Part shown: one piece after another, positions 1 to 8,347 of the stretch | How positions within the stretch are numbered: position 1 is the stretch's first letter | Layout of the letters: every line of letters begins with the position of its first letter | Assembly: GCF_000952685.1 (NCBI RefSeq) | Contig: NZ_JYHV01000034.1 | Coordinates: 186,001-250,000 of the forward strand | Direction: 5' to 3' | Source of the DNA: Stutzerimonas stutzeri | GTDB taxonomy: Bacteria > Pseudomonadota > Gammaproteobacteria > Pseudomonadales > Pseudomonadaceae | Length of the DNA stretch: 64,000 nt | Position numbers and translations under genes: made by a program | The notes under the pieces: model-generated | Seen by the model: only the letters and a program-made list of their open reading frames with translations | What the model was told of the DNA's origin: nothing | The model's database searches: none

Positions 1-1376
1 TCCATGTGATGCTGAATCACCTTGCGCTTGATCTCCAGGCTCTGCATGGCCATTTCCAGTAGCGCATCGAGATGCTCGAGCAACCCGGACCAGTCGCCGG
101 CATGTAGATAGCCGAGGCGCGCGCAGTTGATCGTCACCACGCCGAGGGAACCGGTCTGCTCGGCCGAACCGAACAGGCCACCGCCTCGCTTGAGCAACTC
201 GCGCACATCCAGCTGCAGCCGGCAGCACATCGAGCGCACCTGATTGGGCTGCATGTCGGAATTGAGGAAGTTCTGGAAGTACGGCAGCCCGTAGCGCGCA
301 GTCATCTCGAACAGGCGATCGGCGTTCTCGCTGTCCCAGGGGAAATCATGGGTGATGTTGTAGGTCGGTATAGGGAAGGTGAACACCCGACCAAGTCCGT
401 CGCCCGCCTGCATGACCTCGATGTAGGCGCGGTTGATCAGCTCCATTTCGGCCTGCAGCTCGCCATAGGCGAACGGCATCTCTTCACCACCGATATAGGG
501 GATCTGCTCGCGCAGATCTTCCGGGCAGACCCAGTCGAACGTCAGATTGGTGAACGGCGTCTGGGTGCCCCAGCGCGACGGCACATTGAGGTTGTAGATA
601 AATTCCTGAATGGCCTGGCGGATCTCGGCAAAGCCCAGATTGTCCTTGCGCACGAACGGCGCGAGGTAGGTATCGAAGGAACTGAAGGCTTGCGCGCCGG
701 CCCACTCGTTCTGCAGCGTGCCGAGGAAGTTGACCATCTGCCCCAGCGCACTCGACAGGTGTTTGGGAGGCCCCGCCTCGACCCGGCCGGGAATGCCGTT
801 GAATCCTTCGTTGAGCAGGGTGCGCAGCGACCAACCGGCACAGTAGCCGGCCAGCATGTCCAGATCGTGGATGTGCAGATCGCCTTCGCGATGCGCGGTA
901 CCGATTTCCGAACTATAGACCTCGTCCAGCCAGTAATTGGCGGTGACCTTGCCCGACACGTTGAGGATCAGACCGCCCAGCGAATAGCCCTGATTGGCGT
1001 TGGCCCGCACGCGCCAGTCTTCACGAGACAGGTACTCGTTCATCGAGGCGGCGACATCGACGATCGCCTTGTGGTCGCGGCGCAGCCGGCCATGCTGCTC
1101 CCGGTAGACGATATAAGCGCGGGCAGTCGCGTAATGCCCCGCCTCCATCAGTACGCGTTCGACGGCATCCTGCGCCTGCTCCACCGCTACCACCCGCTGC
1201 TGCAAGCGCGTCAGCACCTGGGCAGCCAGCGCCTGGGCAGCGGTCTGGTCGAATTCACCCGTGGCCAGACCGGCCGCCTCGATTGCGGCGCCAATCTTGT
1301 CCAGTTCGAACGCTACCAGCCGCCCATCGCGCTTGCGCAGCGAGACAGGATGGTTCACCTCCTCAAGCCTGAGCAT
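1..1376 (-). CDS. nrdD: Anaerobic (class III) ribonucleoside-triphosphate reductase, N-terminal part
   Basis: Makes deoxyribonucleotides without oxygen by glycyl-radical chemistry in the cytoplasm. I translated the minus strand: about 458 residues are visible before the window edge, so the C-terminal glycyl-radical domain is missing here. Residues 1 to about 100 look like an ATP-cone (SLRKRDGRLVAF). The catalytic barrel follows with NANQGYSLGGL, HIHDLDMLAGYCAGW, FNLNVPSRWGTQTPFTN-like and SMCCRLQLD motifs. The ATG is preceded by GGAGG on the minus strand. It diverges from a Dnr-type regulator across a shared TTGAC-N4-GTCAA site, so low-oxygen induction is likely. The activase gene nrdG would be expected downstream, outside the window. 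Confidence 0.95.
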   Translation of the reverse strand, partial: MLRLEEVNHPVSLRKRDGRLVAFELDKIGAAIEAAGLATGEFDQTAAQALAAQVLTRLQQRVVAVEQAQDAVERVLMEAGHYATARAYIVYREQHGRLRRDHKAIVDVAASMNEYLSREDWRVRANANQGYSLGGLILNVSGKVTANYWLDEVYSSEIGTAHREGDLHIHDLDMLAGYCAGWSLRTLLNEGFNGIPGRVEAGPPKHLSSALGQMVNFLGTLQNEWAGAQAFSSFDTYLAPFVRKDNLGFAEIRQAIQEFIYNLNVPSRWGTQTPFTNLTFDWVCPEDLREQIPYIGGEEMPFAYGELQAEMELINRAYIEVMQAGDGLGRVFTFPIPTYNITHDFPWDSENADRLFEMTARYGLPYFQNFLNSDMQPNQVRSMCCRLQLDVRELLKRGGGLFGSAEQTGSLGVVTINCARLGYLHAGDWSGLLEHLDALLEMAMQSLEIKRKVIQHHM

Positions 1377-1460
1377 CACCCCTCCATCACCATATGTAGT
1401 AAGCAAAAAATCCAAAAACACAAGATGGTGTGAATGTAGAGAATCGAGGCCTGGAACGAA

Positions 1461-1474
1461 TTGACCATCGTCAA
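1461..1474. promoter_or_regulatory. ANR/DNR (FNR-type) box between nrdD and dnr
   Basis: TTGACCATCGTCAA is a symmetric FNR-family site (TTGAC-N4-GTCAA). It lies about 90 bp before nrdD and about 145 bp before the divergent dnr gene, so it could serve either or both. Binding is inferred from the motif. Confidence 0.8.
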
Positions 1475-1611
1475 TTCGTCCTCGGTGTTTTTTCAACATT
1501 TGGCCTAGCCAACCGCGGCGGACGATCTTGTCCGAGGTCAAGGAAGCGCGACCACCGGGACTTCTAGGATGCAGCTTCGAACAATCCCGGACGCGTACCG
1601 GCGGAGGAACC

Positions 1612-2289
1612 ATGCTCACCGAAACATCCCTTGTTGCGGAGCTTCGCCGCCATCACTTGTTCAGCCGGCTGCCCGAGGCGGCGATGCAGGAGGTCTGTGC
1701 GTCGGCCAATCTCAAGCGTTTGCCCGCTGGCGCTTCGCTGTTTCACCAGGGCGACAAGGCCGAGCGCTTCTACTTTCTGTTCAGCGGTCAGGTGAAATTG
1801 CATCGCGTAGTCTGCGACGGCCAGGAGAAACTGGTGGAGGTCATTCGCAGCGGCGAATCTTTCGCCGAAGCGCTGTTGTTCACCGGCGCGCCGAATTACC
1901 CGGTCAGTGCCACGGCGCTCAAGGCCAGCCTCATCGCCAGCCTGCATGGCCCGCACTATCGGCGCATGCTGGAGGAGCACCCGAGCATCTGCCTGGACAT
2001 CCTCGCCACGCTCAGTATCCGTCTGCATCAGCGCATGAACGAAATCGACACCCTTACCCTGGCCAACGCCAGCCATCGCGTGGTGCGCTTTCTCTATCAG
2101 TCACAGGCGGACGACAGCGGCGTGGTCACGCTGGACGTGCCCAAACGCCTGATCGCCTCCAAGTTGGGCATACAGCCGGAAACCTTTTCGCGCATCCTGC
2201 ACCGGCTGATGGAGTCGGGAATGATCAGCGTGCAACGCCGCCGCATCGAGATCCTGGACAATCAAGGCCTGGCTGCCTATCAGGAGTGA
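1612..2289 (+). CDS. dnrS: Dnr-type Crp/FNR transcription factor (DnrS-like)
   Basis: A 225-residue regulator with an N-terminal cyclic-nucleotide-binding-type beta barrel (about 20-140), a dimer helix and a C-terminal winged helix whose recognition helix carries QPETFSR. The N-terminal cysteine cluster that binds the Fe-S centre in FNR/ANR is absent, so it belongs to the DNR/NnrR-type group, whose members sense NO through haem. The ATG at 1612 follows GGAGG, and the longer in-frame extension has no ribosome site. A dnr paralogue beside nrdD is known in P. stutzeri as dnrS. That name rests on position and I have not compared sequences, so the family is firm and the symbol less so. Confidence 0.85.
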   Translation: MLTETSLVAELRRHHLFSRLPEAAMQEVCASANLKRLPAGASLFHQGDKAERFYFLFSGQVKLHRVVCDGQEKLVEVIRSGESFAEALLFTGAPNYPVSATALKASLIASLHGPHYRRMLEEHPSICLDILATLSIRLHQRMNEIDTLTLANASHRVVRFLYQSQADDSGVVTLDVPKRLIASKLGIQPETFSRILHRLMESGMISVQRRRIEILDNQGLAAYQE

Positions 2290-2313
2290 CCTGCGACCAA
2301 TCGCCCCAGCTTC

Positions 2314-2327
2314 TTGATGATCGTCAA
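2314..2327. promoter_or_regulatory. ANR/DNR box upstream of the DGC protein gene
   Basis: TTGATGATCGTCAA is a near-perfect FNR-family site. It lies in the 98-bp gap after dnrS, about 67 bp before the DGC gene start, which suggests that gene has its own anaerobic promoter. Confidence 0.8.
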
Positions 2328-2387
2328 AGGCAGAGATCCGCCAGGCTTGGATACTTGCCGACAGACCTATCGGATCGGGAGAACAGC

Positions 2388-2771
2388 ATGTCGACGTCGC
2401 GCCTACCCTTGGTGTACGCCTGTTCAGGCTGCTCGAACGTGGCGCAGCTGGCCAACACCCTCGCGGTGCGCCTCGATCGTGCCGGGCTGGCAGAAATGTC
2501 CTGCATTGCCGGTGTCGGCGGAAGAGTCAGCTCGCTGGTCAACAAGGCCAACTCGGGCCGACCGATTCTGGCGATCGACGGCTGCCCGCTGCATTGCGTA
2601 CAAGCCTGCCTGGCGCTCCACGACGTGACCGCCGATGTCCATATCACGCTCAGCAGCTACGGCTTGCGCAAGCGCTATCGCGAGGACTGCTCGGAGGCCG
2701 AAGCCGACGCGTTGTTCGTGGACATGAAGGCCATCATCGCCAGCGATCGGATGCAGCGGCGCGCGGGGTGA
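2388..2771 (+). CDS. Putative zinc-binding protein, DGC domain (PF08859 type)
   Basis: A 127-residue protein with a paired cysteine motif near the N-terminus (YACSGCSNVAQLAN), a middle cysteine (MSCIAGVGG) and the family signature IDGCPLHC followed by a further cysteine. The DGC family is annotated as probably metal-binding and its biochemical role is not established to my knowledge. No signal peptide or membrane segment is seen, so it is probably cytoplasmic. A GGGAG ribosome site precedes the ATG. A clear DNR-type box in front and its place between dnrS and ubiUVT suggest a role in anaerobic or NO-exposed cells. No function is assigned. Confidence 0.85.
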   Translation: MSTSRLPLVYACSGCSNVAQLANTLAVRLDRAGLAEMSCIAGVGGRVSSLVNKANSGRPILAIDGCPLHCVQACLALHDVTADVHITLSSYGLRKRYREDCSEAEADALFVDMKAIIASDRMQRRAG

Positions 2772-2888
2772 AACCACACATCGCTGGTCGGCGACTCGAT
2801 CAGCCAGGGCGGCGGACTGAGCCCATCCTACGGCGCAACACTGAAGACCACCCTGACCAACGCCGCACCGCTAGCACTGCTAGTCGGA

Positions 2889-3383
2889 TCAGGCACCAGC
2901 CGCCTGGGCCCGCCCGGCCGCGGCCACTTCTTCACCAGCGCCCTGCAGCAGTTTCCACAGCCAGCTCGGCAGCGAGTCGGGGTCGAGGCTGTCGATCAGG
3001 TTCTTGATCGCCAGGCCCAGCTCGGTATCGCCTTCGATGACCAGCCGGCGACGGAAGAACAGCGTATCCGGGTCTTCCTGACGGCTGGCCAACAGCAGGA
3101 ACTCACGCCAGTTGCCGCGAATCGTCACCTCCGCTGGCACCTGCGCGGCGATGCGCAGCTGCTCACGCTCGCAGGTCAGGCACCAGGCGAGACCGAGGTC
3201 GGCGACTTCGAGCTTCAACCAGCGATCGTCCAGCACATCGAAGGCACCGTCACTCAGCGCTTCGGCGAATACCTGATTGAGGCTGCGCTCCAGCGCCAGA
3301 CGCTGCAACAGGAACGGCGTCTTGGCGGCGAGCGGCAGCAGCCGCCCACCGAGATTCACCAGATGGGCACGCGGGCTCAACAT
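2889..3383 (-). CDS. ubiT: SCP2-domain accessory factor for anaerobic ubiquinone synthesis
   Basis: A 164-residue protein with an SCP2 sterol-carrier-like domain. UbiT is the lipid-binding accessory factor of the oxygen-independent ubiquinone pathway, working with UbiU and UbiV. The ATG at 3383 overlaps the end of ubiV (ATG and TGA share bases), which indicates translational coupling and excludes the upstream in-frame extension. It is the last gene of a ubiUVT operon. Ubiquinone made without O2 is needed for denitrification, and in P. aeruginosa the equivalent genes are ANR-controlled and essential for it, which fits this neighbourhood. Confidence 0.9.
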   Translation of the reverse strand: MLSPRAHLVNLGGRLLPLAAKTPFLLQRLALERSLNQVFAEALSDGAFDVLDDRWLKLEVADLGLAWCLTCEREQLRIAAQVPAEVTIRGNWREFLLLASRQEDPDTLFFRRRLVIEGDTELGLAIKNLIDSLDPDSLPSWLWKLLQGAGEEVAAAGRAQAAGA

Positions 3384-4267
3384 AATCCGGCCTCCTCGGC
3401 ACGCAGCATGCCCGGCTGGCCATGCCAATAACCATTGCAGCCATCCACCGCCAGCGGCGGCGGCGCGCCCTTGCGCACCGCATCGAAGGCGCCGATCACC
3501 TCTTCCATGCCGGCAGCGCGAGGGCTCAGGCGCAACAGATCGGCGCCAGTGTCGACCAGCCCGACATAGTCGGCCAGCAGGTTGCTGACCGAGGCCGACA
3601 TCGTCTGGATGCCATTGATGGTGAACAGCGCCTCACCTTCCTGGCTGAGCAACGGAATGCCCTCGGGGTAGTTCTGGCAGCAGAACTGACAGTCATCCTT
3701 CGGCCGGTTCTCGGCGCGGGCGGTGAAGCAGCGCGCCGAATAGGCCAGCGGCAGGTGCCCGTAGGCGAATATCTCGATTTCCGGCAGCGTGACGTCCAGC
3801 TCCTGCAGCTGCGCGCGGGCGCTCTTGATCAGCTTGCCGGAGGCTTCCACCGGCGGCACCCAGCGGCTCATGCCGCTGGCCACCAGCTCGGCCAGCGCAT
3901 GGCCGTTGTAGAGATTCAGCGCCGGGCCGCCGACGAAGGGCAACTTGCGTTCGGACATCAGCTGCACCGCGCCCATATCGTTGGCTTCCACCAGCAGTTC
4001 GCCGTTGTCGCACAGGCGACGCAGGCTGGACAGTTCGGAAGCGGCTTCGACCAGGGTCAGGCCGGACAATACCAATTGCGCCGAGGAGGCTTCGGCCAGA
4101 TCACGAGCCAGACCAAGCCAGTCGTCGAGCATCAGCGCGCGGCGCTTGGAGCAAACGGTTTCGCCGAGGTAGATAACATCCAGCGGCTGGCTGGCCATGT
4201 TGGCGTAGAAGTCCAGCGTCTGCTGGCGATCCCAGTAGAACAGCACCGGGCCCAGAGAAAGTTTCAT
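3377..4267 (-). CDS. ubiV: Oxygen-independent ubiquinone hydroxylase component
   Basis: A 296-residue U32-peptidase-family protein, not a protease in function. With UbiU it hydroxylates ubiquinone precursors without O2. The conserved 4Fe-4S cysteines are visible: one in ETVCSKRR near residue 40, one in ARCFTAR, and a cluster in DDCQFCCQNYP near residue 190. The start (MKLSLGPVLFYW) sits 14 bp after the ubiU stop. The same frame stays open a long way upstream on the minus strand, but that part overlaps ubiU and is not coding. Confidence 0.95.
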   Translation of the reverse strand: MKLSLGPVLFYWDRQQTLDFYANMASQPLDVIYLGETVCSKRRALMLDDWLGLARDLAEASSAQLVLSGLTLVEAASELSSLRRLCDNGELLVEANDMGAVQLMSERKLPFVGGPALNLYNGHALAELVASGMSRWVPPVEASGKLIKSARAQLQELDVTLPEIEIFAYGHLPLAYSARCFTARAENRPKDDCQFCCQNYPEGIPLLSQEGEALFTINGIQTMSASVSNLLADYVGLVDTGADLLRLSPRAAGMEEVIGAFDAVRKGAPPPLAVDGCNGYWHGQPGMLRAEEAGLC

Positions 4268-4281
4268 GGGTGACTCCTCGT

Positions 4282-5277
4282 TCATTGCCAAGCCCGGTGG
4301 TAGGCACCCAGGGTGGTTTGCGAGCCTTCGGAGAGGCCGTCCAGCACCTGCCGCCAGCCGGGTTCGACCGTGTAGCGCTGCGGCGCCTTGAGGTAGCTGT
4401 CCAGCGCCGCGCGCCAGACCCGGGTGACCTGCTCGACATAGGCCGGGCTGCGCTGGCGGCCCTCGATCTTCATCGCGGTGACGCCGATGGCGGACAGCTC
4501 GGGGATCAGATCCAGGGTGTTCAGGCTGGTGGGTTCTTCCAGCGCGTGGAAACGTTGGCCATTGACCATGAAGCGACCCTTGCACAGCGTCGGGTAGCCG
4601 GCCGATTCGCCCTCGGCGTAGCGGTCGATCAGCACGTTGTTGAGGCGCGAGGTCAGTCCTTCCGGCTCCTCGCTCCAGCGCACTGCCTTGGCTGGCGAGC
4701 ACACGCCGCAGAGGTTCGGTGATTCGCCAGTGAGATATGAAGACAGATGGCAACGACCCTCGGCCATGATGCACAGGCTGCCGAAGGCGAACACTTCGAT
4801 CGGCACCGGGCTGCTGGCGGCGACCTGCTTGACCTGTTTGAGCGATAGCACCCGGGGCAGCACGGCGCGCTTGATGTTGTAGCGCTGCTGGTAGAACGCC
4901 AGCGCCGCGGCATTGGTCGCCGAGCCTTGCACCGACAAGTGCAGGTTGAGCTGCGGATGGCGCTTGGCGGCATAGCCCAATACGCCAGGGTCGGCGGCGA
5001 TCAGTGCGTCGACGCCCATGGCGGCGGCCTGATCCACGGCGCGCTGCCAACGGCTCCAACCGTCGGGCTGCGCATAGGTATTGACCGCGATATACAGCTG
5101 CCGGCCCTTCTCGCGGATCAACTGCAGGCCCTTGTCGAGCTGCTTGTCATCGAGATTGAGGCCGGCGAAATGGCGGGCGTTGGTGTCGTCGCGAAAACCG
5201 ACATAGATGGCATCGGCGCCCTGCTGGACGGCGGCCTTCAGCGCCGGCAGGCTACCTGCTGGACAGACCAAATGCAT
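4282..5277 (-). CDS. ubiU: Oxygen-independent ubiquinone hydroxylase component, U32 family
   Basis: A 331-residue U32-family protein that starts MHLVCPAGSLPALKAAV. Cysteines typical of the UbiU Fe-S site are present (FGSLCIMAEGRC, SPNLCGVC, PTLCKGRF). UbiU and UbiV form a heterodimer. It is the first gene of ubiU-ubiV-ubiT, and a TTGAT-N4-GTCAA box lies about 110 bp before the start, so expression under low oxygen is likely. All three genes of the anaerobic quinone pathway are present and look intact. Confidence 0.95.
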   Translation of the reverse strand: MHLVCPAGSLPALKAAVQQGADAIYVGFRDDTNARHFAGLNLDDKQLDKGLQLIREKGRQLYIAVNTYAQPDGWSRWQRAVDQAAAMGVDALIAADPGVLGYAAKRHPQLNLHLSVQGSATNAAALAFYQQRYNIKRAVLPRVLSLKQVKQVAASSPVPIEVFAFGSLCIMAEGRCHLSSYLTGESPNLCGVCSPAKAVRWSEEPEGLTSRLNNVLIDRYAEGESAGYPTLCKGRFMVNGQRFHALEEPTSLNTLDLIPELSAIGVTAMKIEGRQRSPAYVEQVTRVWRAALDSYLKAPQRYTVEPGWRQVLDGLSEGSQTTLGAYHRAWQ

Positions 5278-5627
5278 GGCAACTCCTAGACGTGCGGTTC
5301 ATGCGCGCCGTGCCAATGGCAGCAGCGCCGTCCGGGCCGGACGGAAAGCCGGCAGTCTAGGTAGACGACCCGAGGTCGGCATTGATAAAGGTCAAGGAGG
5401 GGTAGCGCTCGAAGCTCGACGTTCGAAGCTAATCAGGGCTGGGCTTTCATTCGGATATTGTCGATGTTGTTCTGCATGCCATGCAGTTCGCGCGGGGCGA
5501 GACGCCATGGGCGCGCGGCTTGTTCACGAGGCTCCGGCTGCGTTTCGCCACAAGCTCGCTAAGCCGCGCATGCCGATCCGCCGACAGCCCAGCTTCTGCT
5601 TTTGCTGCCAGCCTCCAGCGCCTCGGT
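5278..5627. other. Upstream region of ubiU, no gene seen
   Basis: The part next to ubiU holds its leader and the DNR-type box. The remainder, up to the end of the small gene, shows no convincing coding frame or repeat. Confidence 0.6.
5382..5395. promoter_or_regulatory. ANR/DNR box upstream of ubiUVT
   Basis: TTGATAAAGGTCAA matches the FNR-family consensus with a single deviation in the second half site. It is centred about 111 bp before the ubiU start. Confidence 0.8.
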
Positions 5628-5837
5628 CTATATTCCCTCGTCGCCTTCGAATTCCTCGGTGGCGCGCGCCACCATCTGCCGCCAGGCACCGGATTCGTCC
5701 GCCAGCAGACGCATGGCCTTGAGGCTGGCGACGAAGGCCTGTTGGTAGTGCTGTGGATTATTCTCGCTGGCGGCGCGCTCGGCATGCGCCAGCGCCTCGG
5801 TCAGCAGCGCGTCGAACTGGTCATGGTCCAGAGCCAT
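5628..5837 (-). CDS. Small hypothetical protein, 69 residues
   Basis: I do not recognise this protein. It starts MALDHDQFDALLTEALAHAE, is helical and acidic, and has no signal peptide, membrane segment or cysteine. Translation is supported by GAGGAG eight bases before the ATG. It sits downstream of norR on the same strand, about 107 bp after the norR stop, so it may be read from the norR transcript or its own promoter. No function is inferred. Confidence 0.65.
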   Translation of the reverse strand: MALDHDQFDALLTEALAHAERAASENNPQHYQQAFVASLKAMRLLADESGAWRQMVARATEEFEGDEGI

Positions 5838-5944
5838 GGAAGTCTCCTCGATAGGTCATGTCAGCAGCTTAGACCAGCGAGCTGTCGAGACGACTCGCGC
5901 CGATTGGCGGCAATTGCGATGAAACGGTTGCAACCACGTCGGGG

Positions 5945-7474
5945 CTATTTGAGCTTCAGCCGTCTGGCGAGCTTGTGCAGGTTGCTGGAATCGACATCCA
6001 GCAAGCGGGCTGCATGTGCCCAGTTCTCGCCGCTGGCCTCCAGGGCGCGAACGATCGCCAGGCGCTGAGCGTCATCGACGGCTTGGCGCAGCGAGACGAT
6101 TTCCACTTCCGTCGGTTGCGGCTGGGCCTCGGCAATCGGCGCAAGCGAGGCGGCATGCGTGCTGTCCAGATCGAGCAGATCGGGCTCCAGGGTGAGGATC
6201 TCGCTGCGTGACGCGCCACGGCTGAGCAGTCGCAGCGCCGCGCGACTGATCACGTGCTCCAGCTCGCGCACGTTGCCCGGCCAGCCATAACCGAGCAACG
6301 CGCGCTCGGCGGCAGGTGACAGTCGCATGCTGCGCAGCCCCAGCCGGGCGCGGTTCAGCTCGAGAAAGTAGCCGGCCAGGATCAGCACGTCATTGCCGCG
6401 TTCGCGCAGCGGCGGAATCGGTGCCGGGTAGACGGACAAGCGATGGTAGAGATCGGCACGAAAATGCCCGTCGCGCACGCTCTCGCGCAGATTCCGATTG
6501 GTCGCCGCGATGATCCGCACATCGACCTGCCGCGGCTTGTCGGCCCCGAGACGCTGGATTTCTCCGTTCTGCAAGGTGCGTAGCAGCTTGGCCTGGACCA
6601 CCAGCGGCAACTCGCCCACTTCATCGAGCACCAGAGTGCCGCCGTTGGCTGCATCGAAACGGCCGGGCCGATCGGTGGTGGCACCGGAAAACGCACCTTT
6701 GACGTGACCGAACAGCTCGCTTTCGGCCAACGATTCAGGCAATGCGGCGCAGTTGACCAGCACCAGGGGCTTGTTGCGGCGGCGCGAATGGCGGTGCAAC
6801 CAACGGGCGAACAGCTCCTTGCCCACGCCGGTCTCGCCCAGCAGCAACACCGGCAGTTCGGAGTCGGCGACCACTTTCAGTTCCCGCAGCAGTTCGGAAA
6901 TCACCTGACTCTGGCCGAGAATCTCACCGTCACCCGGCACTTCGGTGGGTTCCAGCACATCGGTGCGGGCCAGGCGAAGGCCGCGATTTTCGTGCTCCAG
7001 CCGGGTGATACGAATCGCCGCCTCGATCACCAGGGTATAGCGCTGCAGGTCGCGCCGCGCGTCGTCATCGAAGGTTCCGGCGTGCAACGCATCGAGGGTC
7101 AACGCGCCCCATAGCTTGCCTTCCACGAACAGGCTGACGCCCATGCAATCGTGTACCGGCAAAGGCTCGCCGGCACGTTCGTCGAGCAGCCCGTCGTAAG
7201 GGTCCGGCAGCCGGCTATCGGGTTCGAACCAGGTGGGCTCGCGTTGCGAGAGGATCGCAGCGAGCCGCGGGTGTTGCGCCACCACGAAGCGCCGGCCAAG
7301 CGCCTCCTGCACCAGCCCCACCGCGGCCAACGGGCGCAGCGTGTCGTCATCGAGGCGCAGCAACACCACCGCGCCACAGCGGAAGCGTTCGTGCAGGGTA
7401 TGCACCAGTCGTTGCAGGCGAACCGCATTGGGCAGCTCGGTGACAAGATCGGCCAGCAGTGCTTCTTCCATCAT
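5945..7474 (-). CDS. norR: NO-sensing sigma-54 activator NorR
   Basis: About 509 residues: N-terminal GAF domain (about 20-165), central AAA+ domain with Walker A GETGVGKE and the sigma-54 contact loop as ESELFGHVKGAFSGA (GAFSGA instead of GAFTGA), and a C-terminal Fis-type helix-turn-helix. NorR binds NO through a non-haem iron in the GAF domain and activates sigma-54 promoters of NO-detoxifying genes. It diverges from dnrN, where two GGT-N7-ACC sites and a -24/-12 promoter are visible. The ATG at 7474 is preferred. A TTG six codons upstream is possible. Confidence 0.9.
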   Translation of the reverse strand: MMEEALLADLVTELPNAVRLQRLVHTLHERFRCGAVVLLRLDDDTLRPLAAVGLVQEALGRRFVVAQHPRLAAILSQREPTWFEPDSRLPDPYDGLLDERAGEPLPVHDCMGVSLFVEGKLWGALTLDALHAGTFDDDARRDLQRYTLVIEAAIRITRLEHENRGLRLARTDVLEPTEVPGDGEILGQSQVISELLRELKVVADSELPVLLLGETGVGKELFARWLHRHSRRRNKPLVLVNCAALPESLAESELFGHVKGAFSGATTDRPGRFDAANGGTLVLDEVGELPLVVQAKLLRTLQNGEIQRLGADKPRQVDVRIIAATNRNLRESVRDGHFRADLYHRLSVYPAPIPPLRERGNDVLILAGYFLELNRARLGLRSMRLSPAAERALLGYGWPGNVRELEHVISRAALRLLSRGASRSEILTLEPDLLDLDSTHAASLAPIAEAQPQPTEVEIVSLRQAVDDAQRLAIVRALEASGENWAHAARLLDVDSSNLHKLARRLKLK

Positions 7475-7492
7475 GGTGCGAACTACCCTCAA

Positions 7493-7530
7493 GGTTTTTT
7501 AAACCCTATACCGGTCAGGTAGTTTTCACC
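7493..7530. promoter_or_regulatory. Two putative NorR-binding sites
   Basis: GGT-N7-ACC occurs at 7493-7505 and again at 7518-7530, centred exactly 25 bp apart. NorR enhancers have a GT-N7-AC core, usually in three spaced copies. A half site (GGT at 7544-7546) follows with nearly the same spacing. Also present at 7534-7545 is the perfect palindrome CCTAAATTTAGG. Assignment to NorR is inferred from motif, spacing and context. Confidence 0.75.
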
Positions 7531-7570
7531 AAGCCTAAATTTAGGTCCTTATGAATCAACCGGTTAGCTA

Positions 7571-7586
7571 TGGCACGGAGCTTGCC
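7571..7586 (+). promoter_or_regulatory. Sigma-54 promoter of dnrN
   Basis: TGGCAC-GGAGC-TTGCC matches the -24/-12 consensus with correct spacing. Transcription would start near 7597, giving a leader of about 24 bases, and the putative NorR sites lie about 70-100 bp upstream of that, the usual enhancer distance. Confidence 0.85.
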
Positions 7587-7620
7587 CTTCTCCTGTATCT
7601 CCACTCACGGATACGCCGCC

Positions 7621-8292
7621 ATGAACATCGCGCTTACCGAGCAGACCCTGGGCAGCTTGGCTTGCCTCATCCCCGGCGCCACCCGCGTGTTCCGCCAGTA
7701 CAAACTGGATTTCTGCTGCGGTGGCAACATCCCGCTGCGCGACGCGGCGCTGCAGCGCAACCTGGACGCGCAAACCATAGCCAACGAGCTCGCGGCACTG
7801 AGTATCAACTCGACAACCGAGCTGGATTGGCGCAATGAATCGGTCGCCGAGCTCATCGAATACATTCTCGAACGCTTTCACGAACGGCATCGTGAACAGC
7901 TTCCAGAGCTGATCCGCCTGGCCAGCCGCGTCGAGCAGGTACACGGCAACAAGGCTGACTGTCCGACCGGGCTCGCCGAACACCTCTGGCGCATGCAGCA
8001 GGAGCTGGAAAGCCACATGCTCAAGGAGGAGCAGATTCTGTTCCCGATGCTGCGCCGCAACATCCAACTGTCGCCGACCCAGGGCCCGATCGCGGTGATG
8101 CGCTACGAGCACGACCAGCACGGCGCCGCTCTGGAGCGCCTGGCCGAGCTGACCCATGACATCACCCCGCCGGCCAACGCCTGCAACACCTGGCGCGCGC
8201 TTTATCGCGGGCTCGAGGAGCTGCGCGACGACCTGATGCAGCACATTCATCTCGAGAACAACATCCTGTTCGTCAACGCCGCTGCACATTGA
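7621..8292 (+). CDS. dnrN: Di-iron repair protein DnrN (RIC/YtfE/ScdA family)
   Basis: A 223-residue RIC-family protein, which repairs Fe-S clusters and handles NO damage. The N-terminal ScdA domain carries FCCGG, and the C-terminal hemerythrin-like helices hold the metal-ligand His and Glu residues (HREQLPEL, ESHMLKEEQILFPM, RYEHDQHG, HIHLENNILF). The start at 7621 gives MNIALTEQTLGSLA. The divergent norR gene and its promoter indicate induction by NO through NorR and RpoN. It should work in the cytoplasm, protecting Fe-S enzymes while NO is made by NirS. Confidence 0.95.
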   Translation: MNIALTEQTLGSLACLIPGATRVFRQYKLDFCCGGNIPLRDAALQRNLDAQTIANELAALSINSTTELDWRNESVAELIEYILERFHERHREQLPELIRLASRVEQVHGNKADCPTGLAEHLWRMQQELESHMLKEEQILFPMLRRNIQLSPTQGPIAVMRYEHDQHGAALERLAELTHDITPPANACNTWRALYRGLEELRDDLMQHIHLENNILFVNAAAH

Positions 8293-8347
8293 GGCGACAA
8301 CGAGCCACGCGGGCCAGATGGCCCCATCCTGTAGTAACGGAGGCGGT

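Noticed and set aside
3377..5059. A single 560-codon frame covering ubiV and much of ubiU
   Set aside because: The upstream part overlaps ubiU in another frame and has no family match. UbiV has its own start at 4267.
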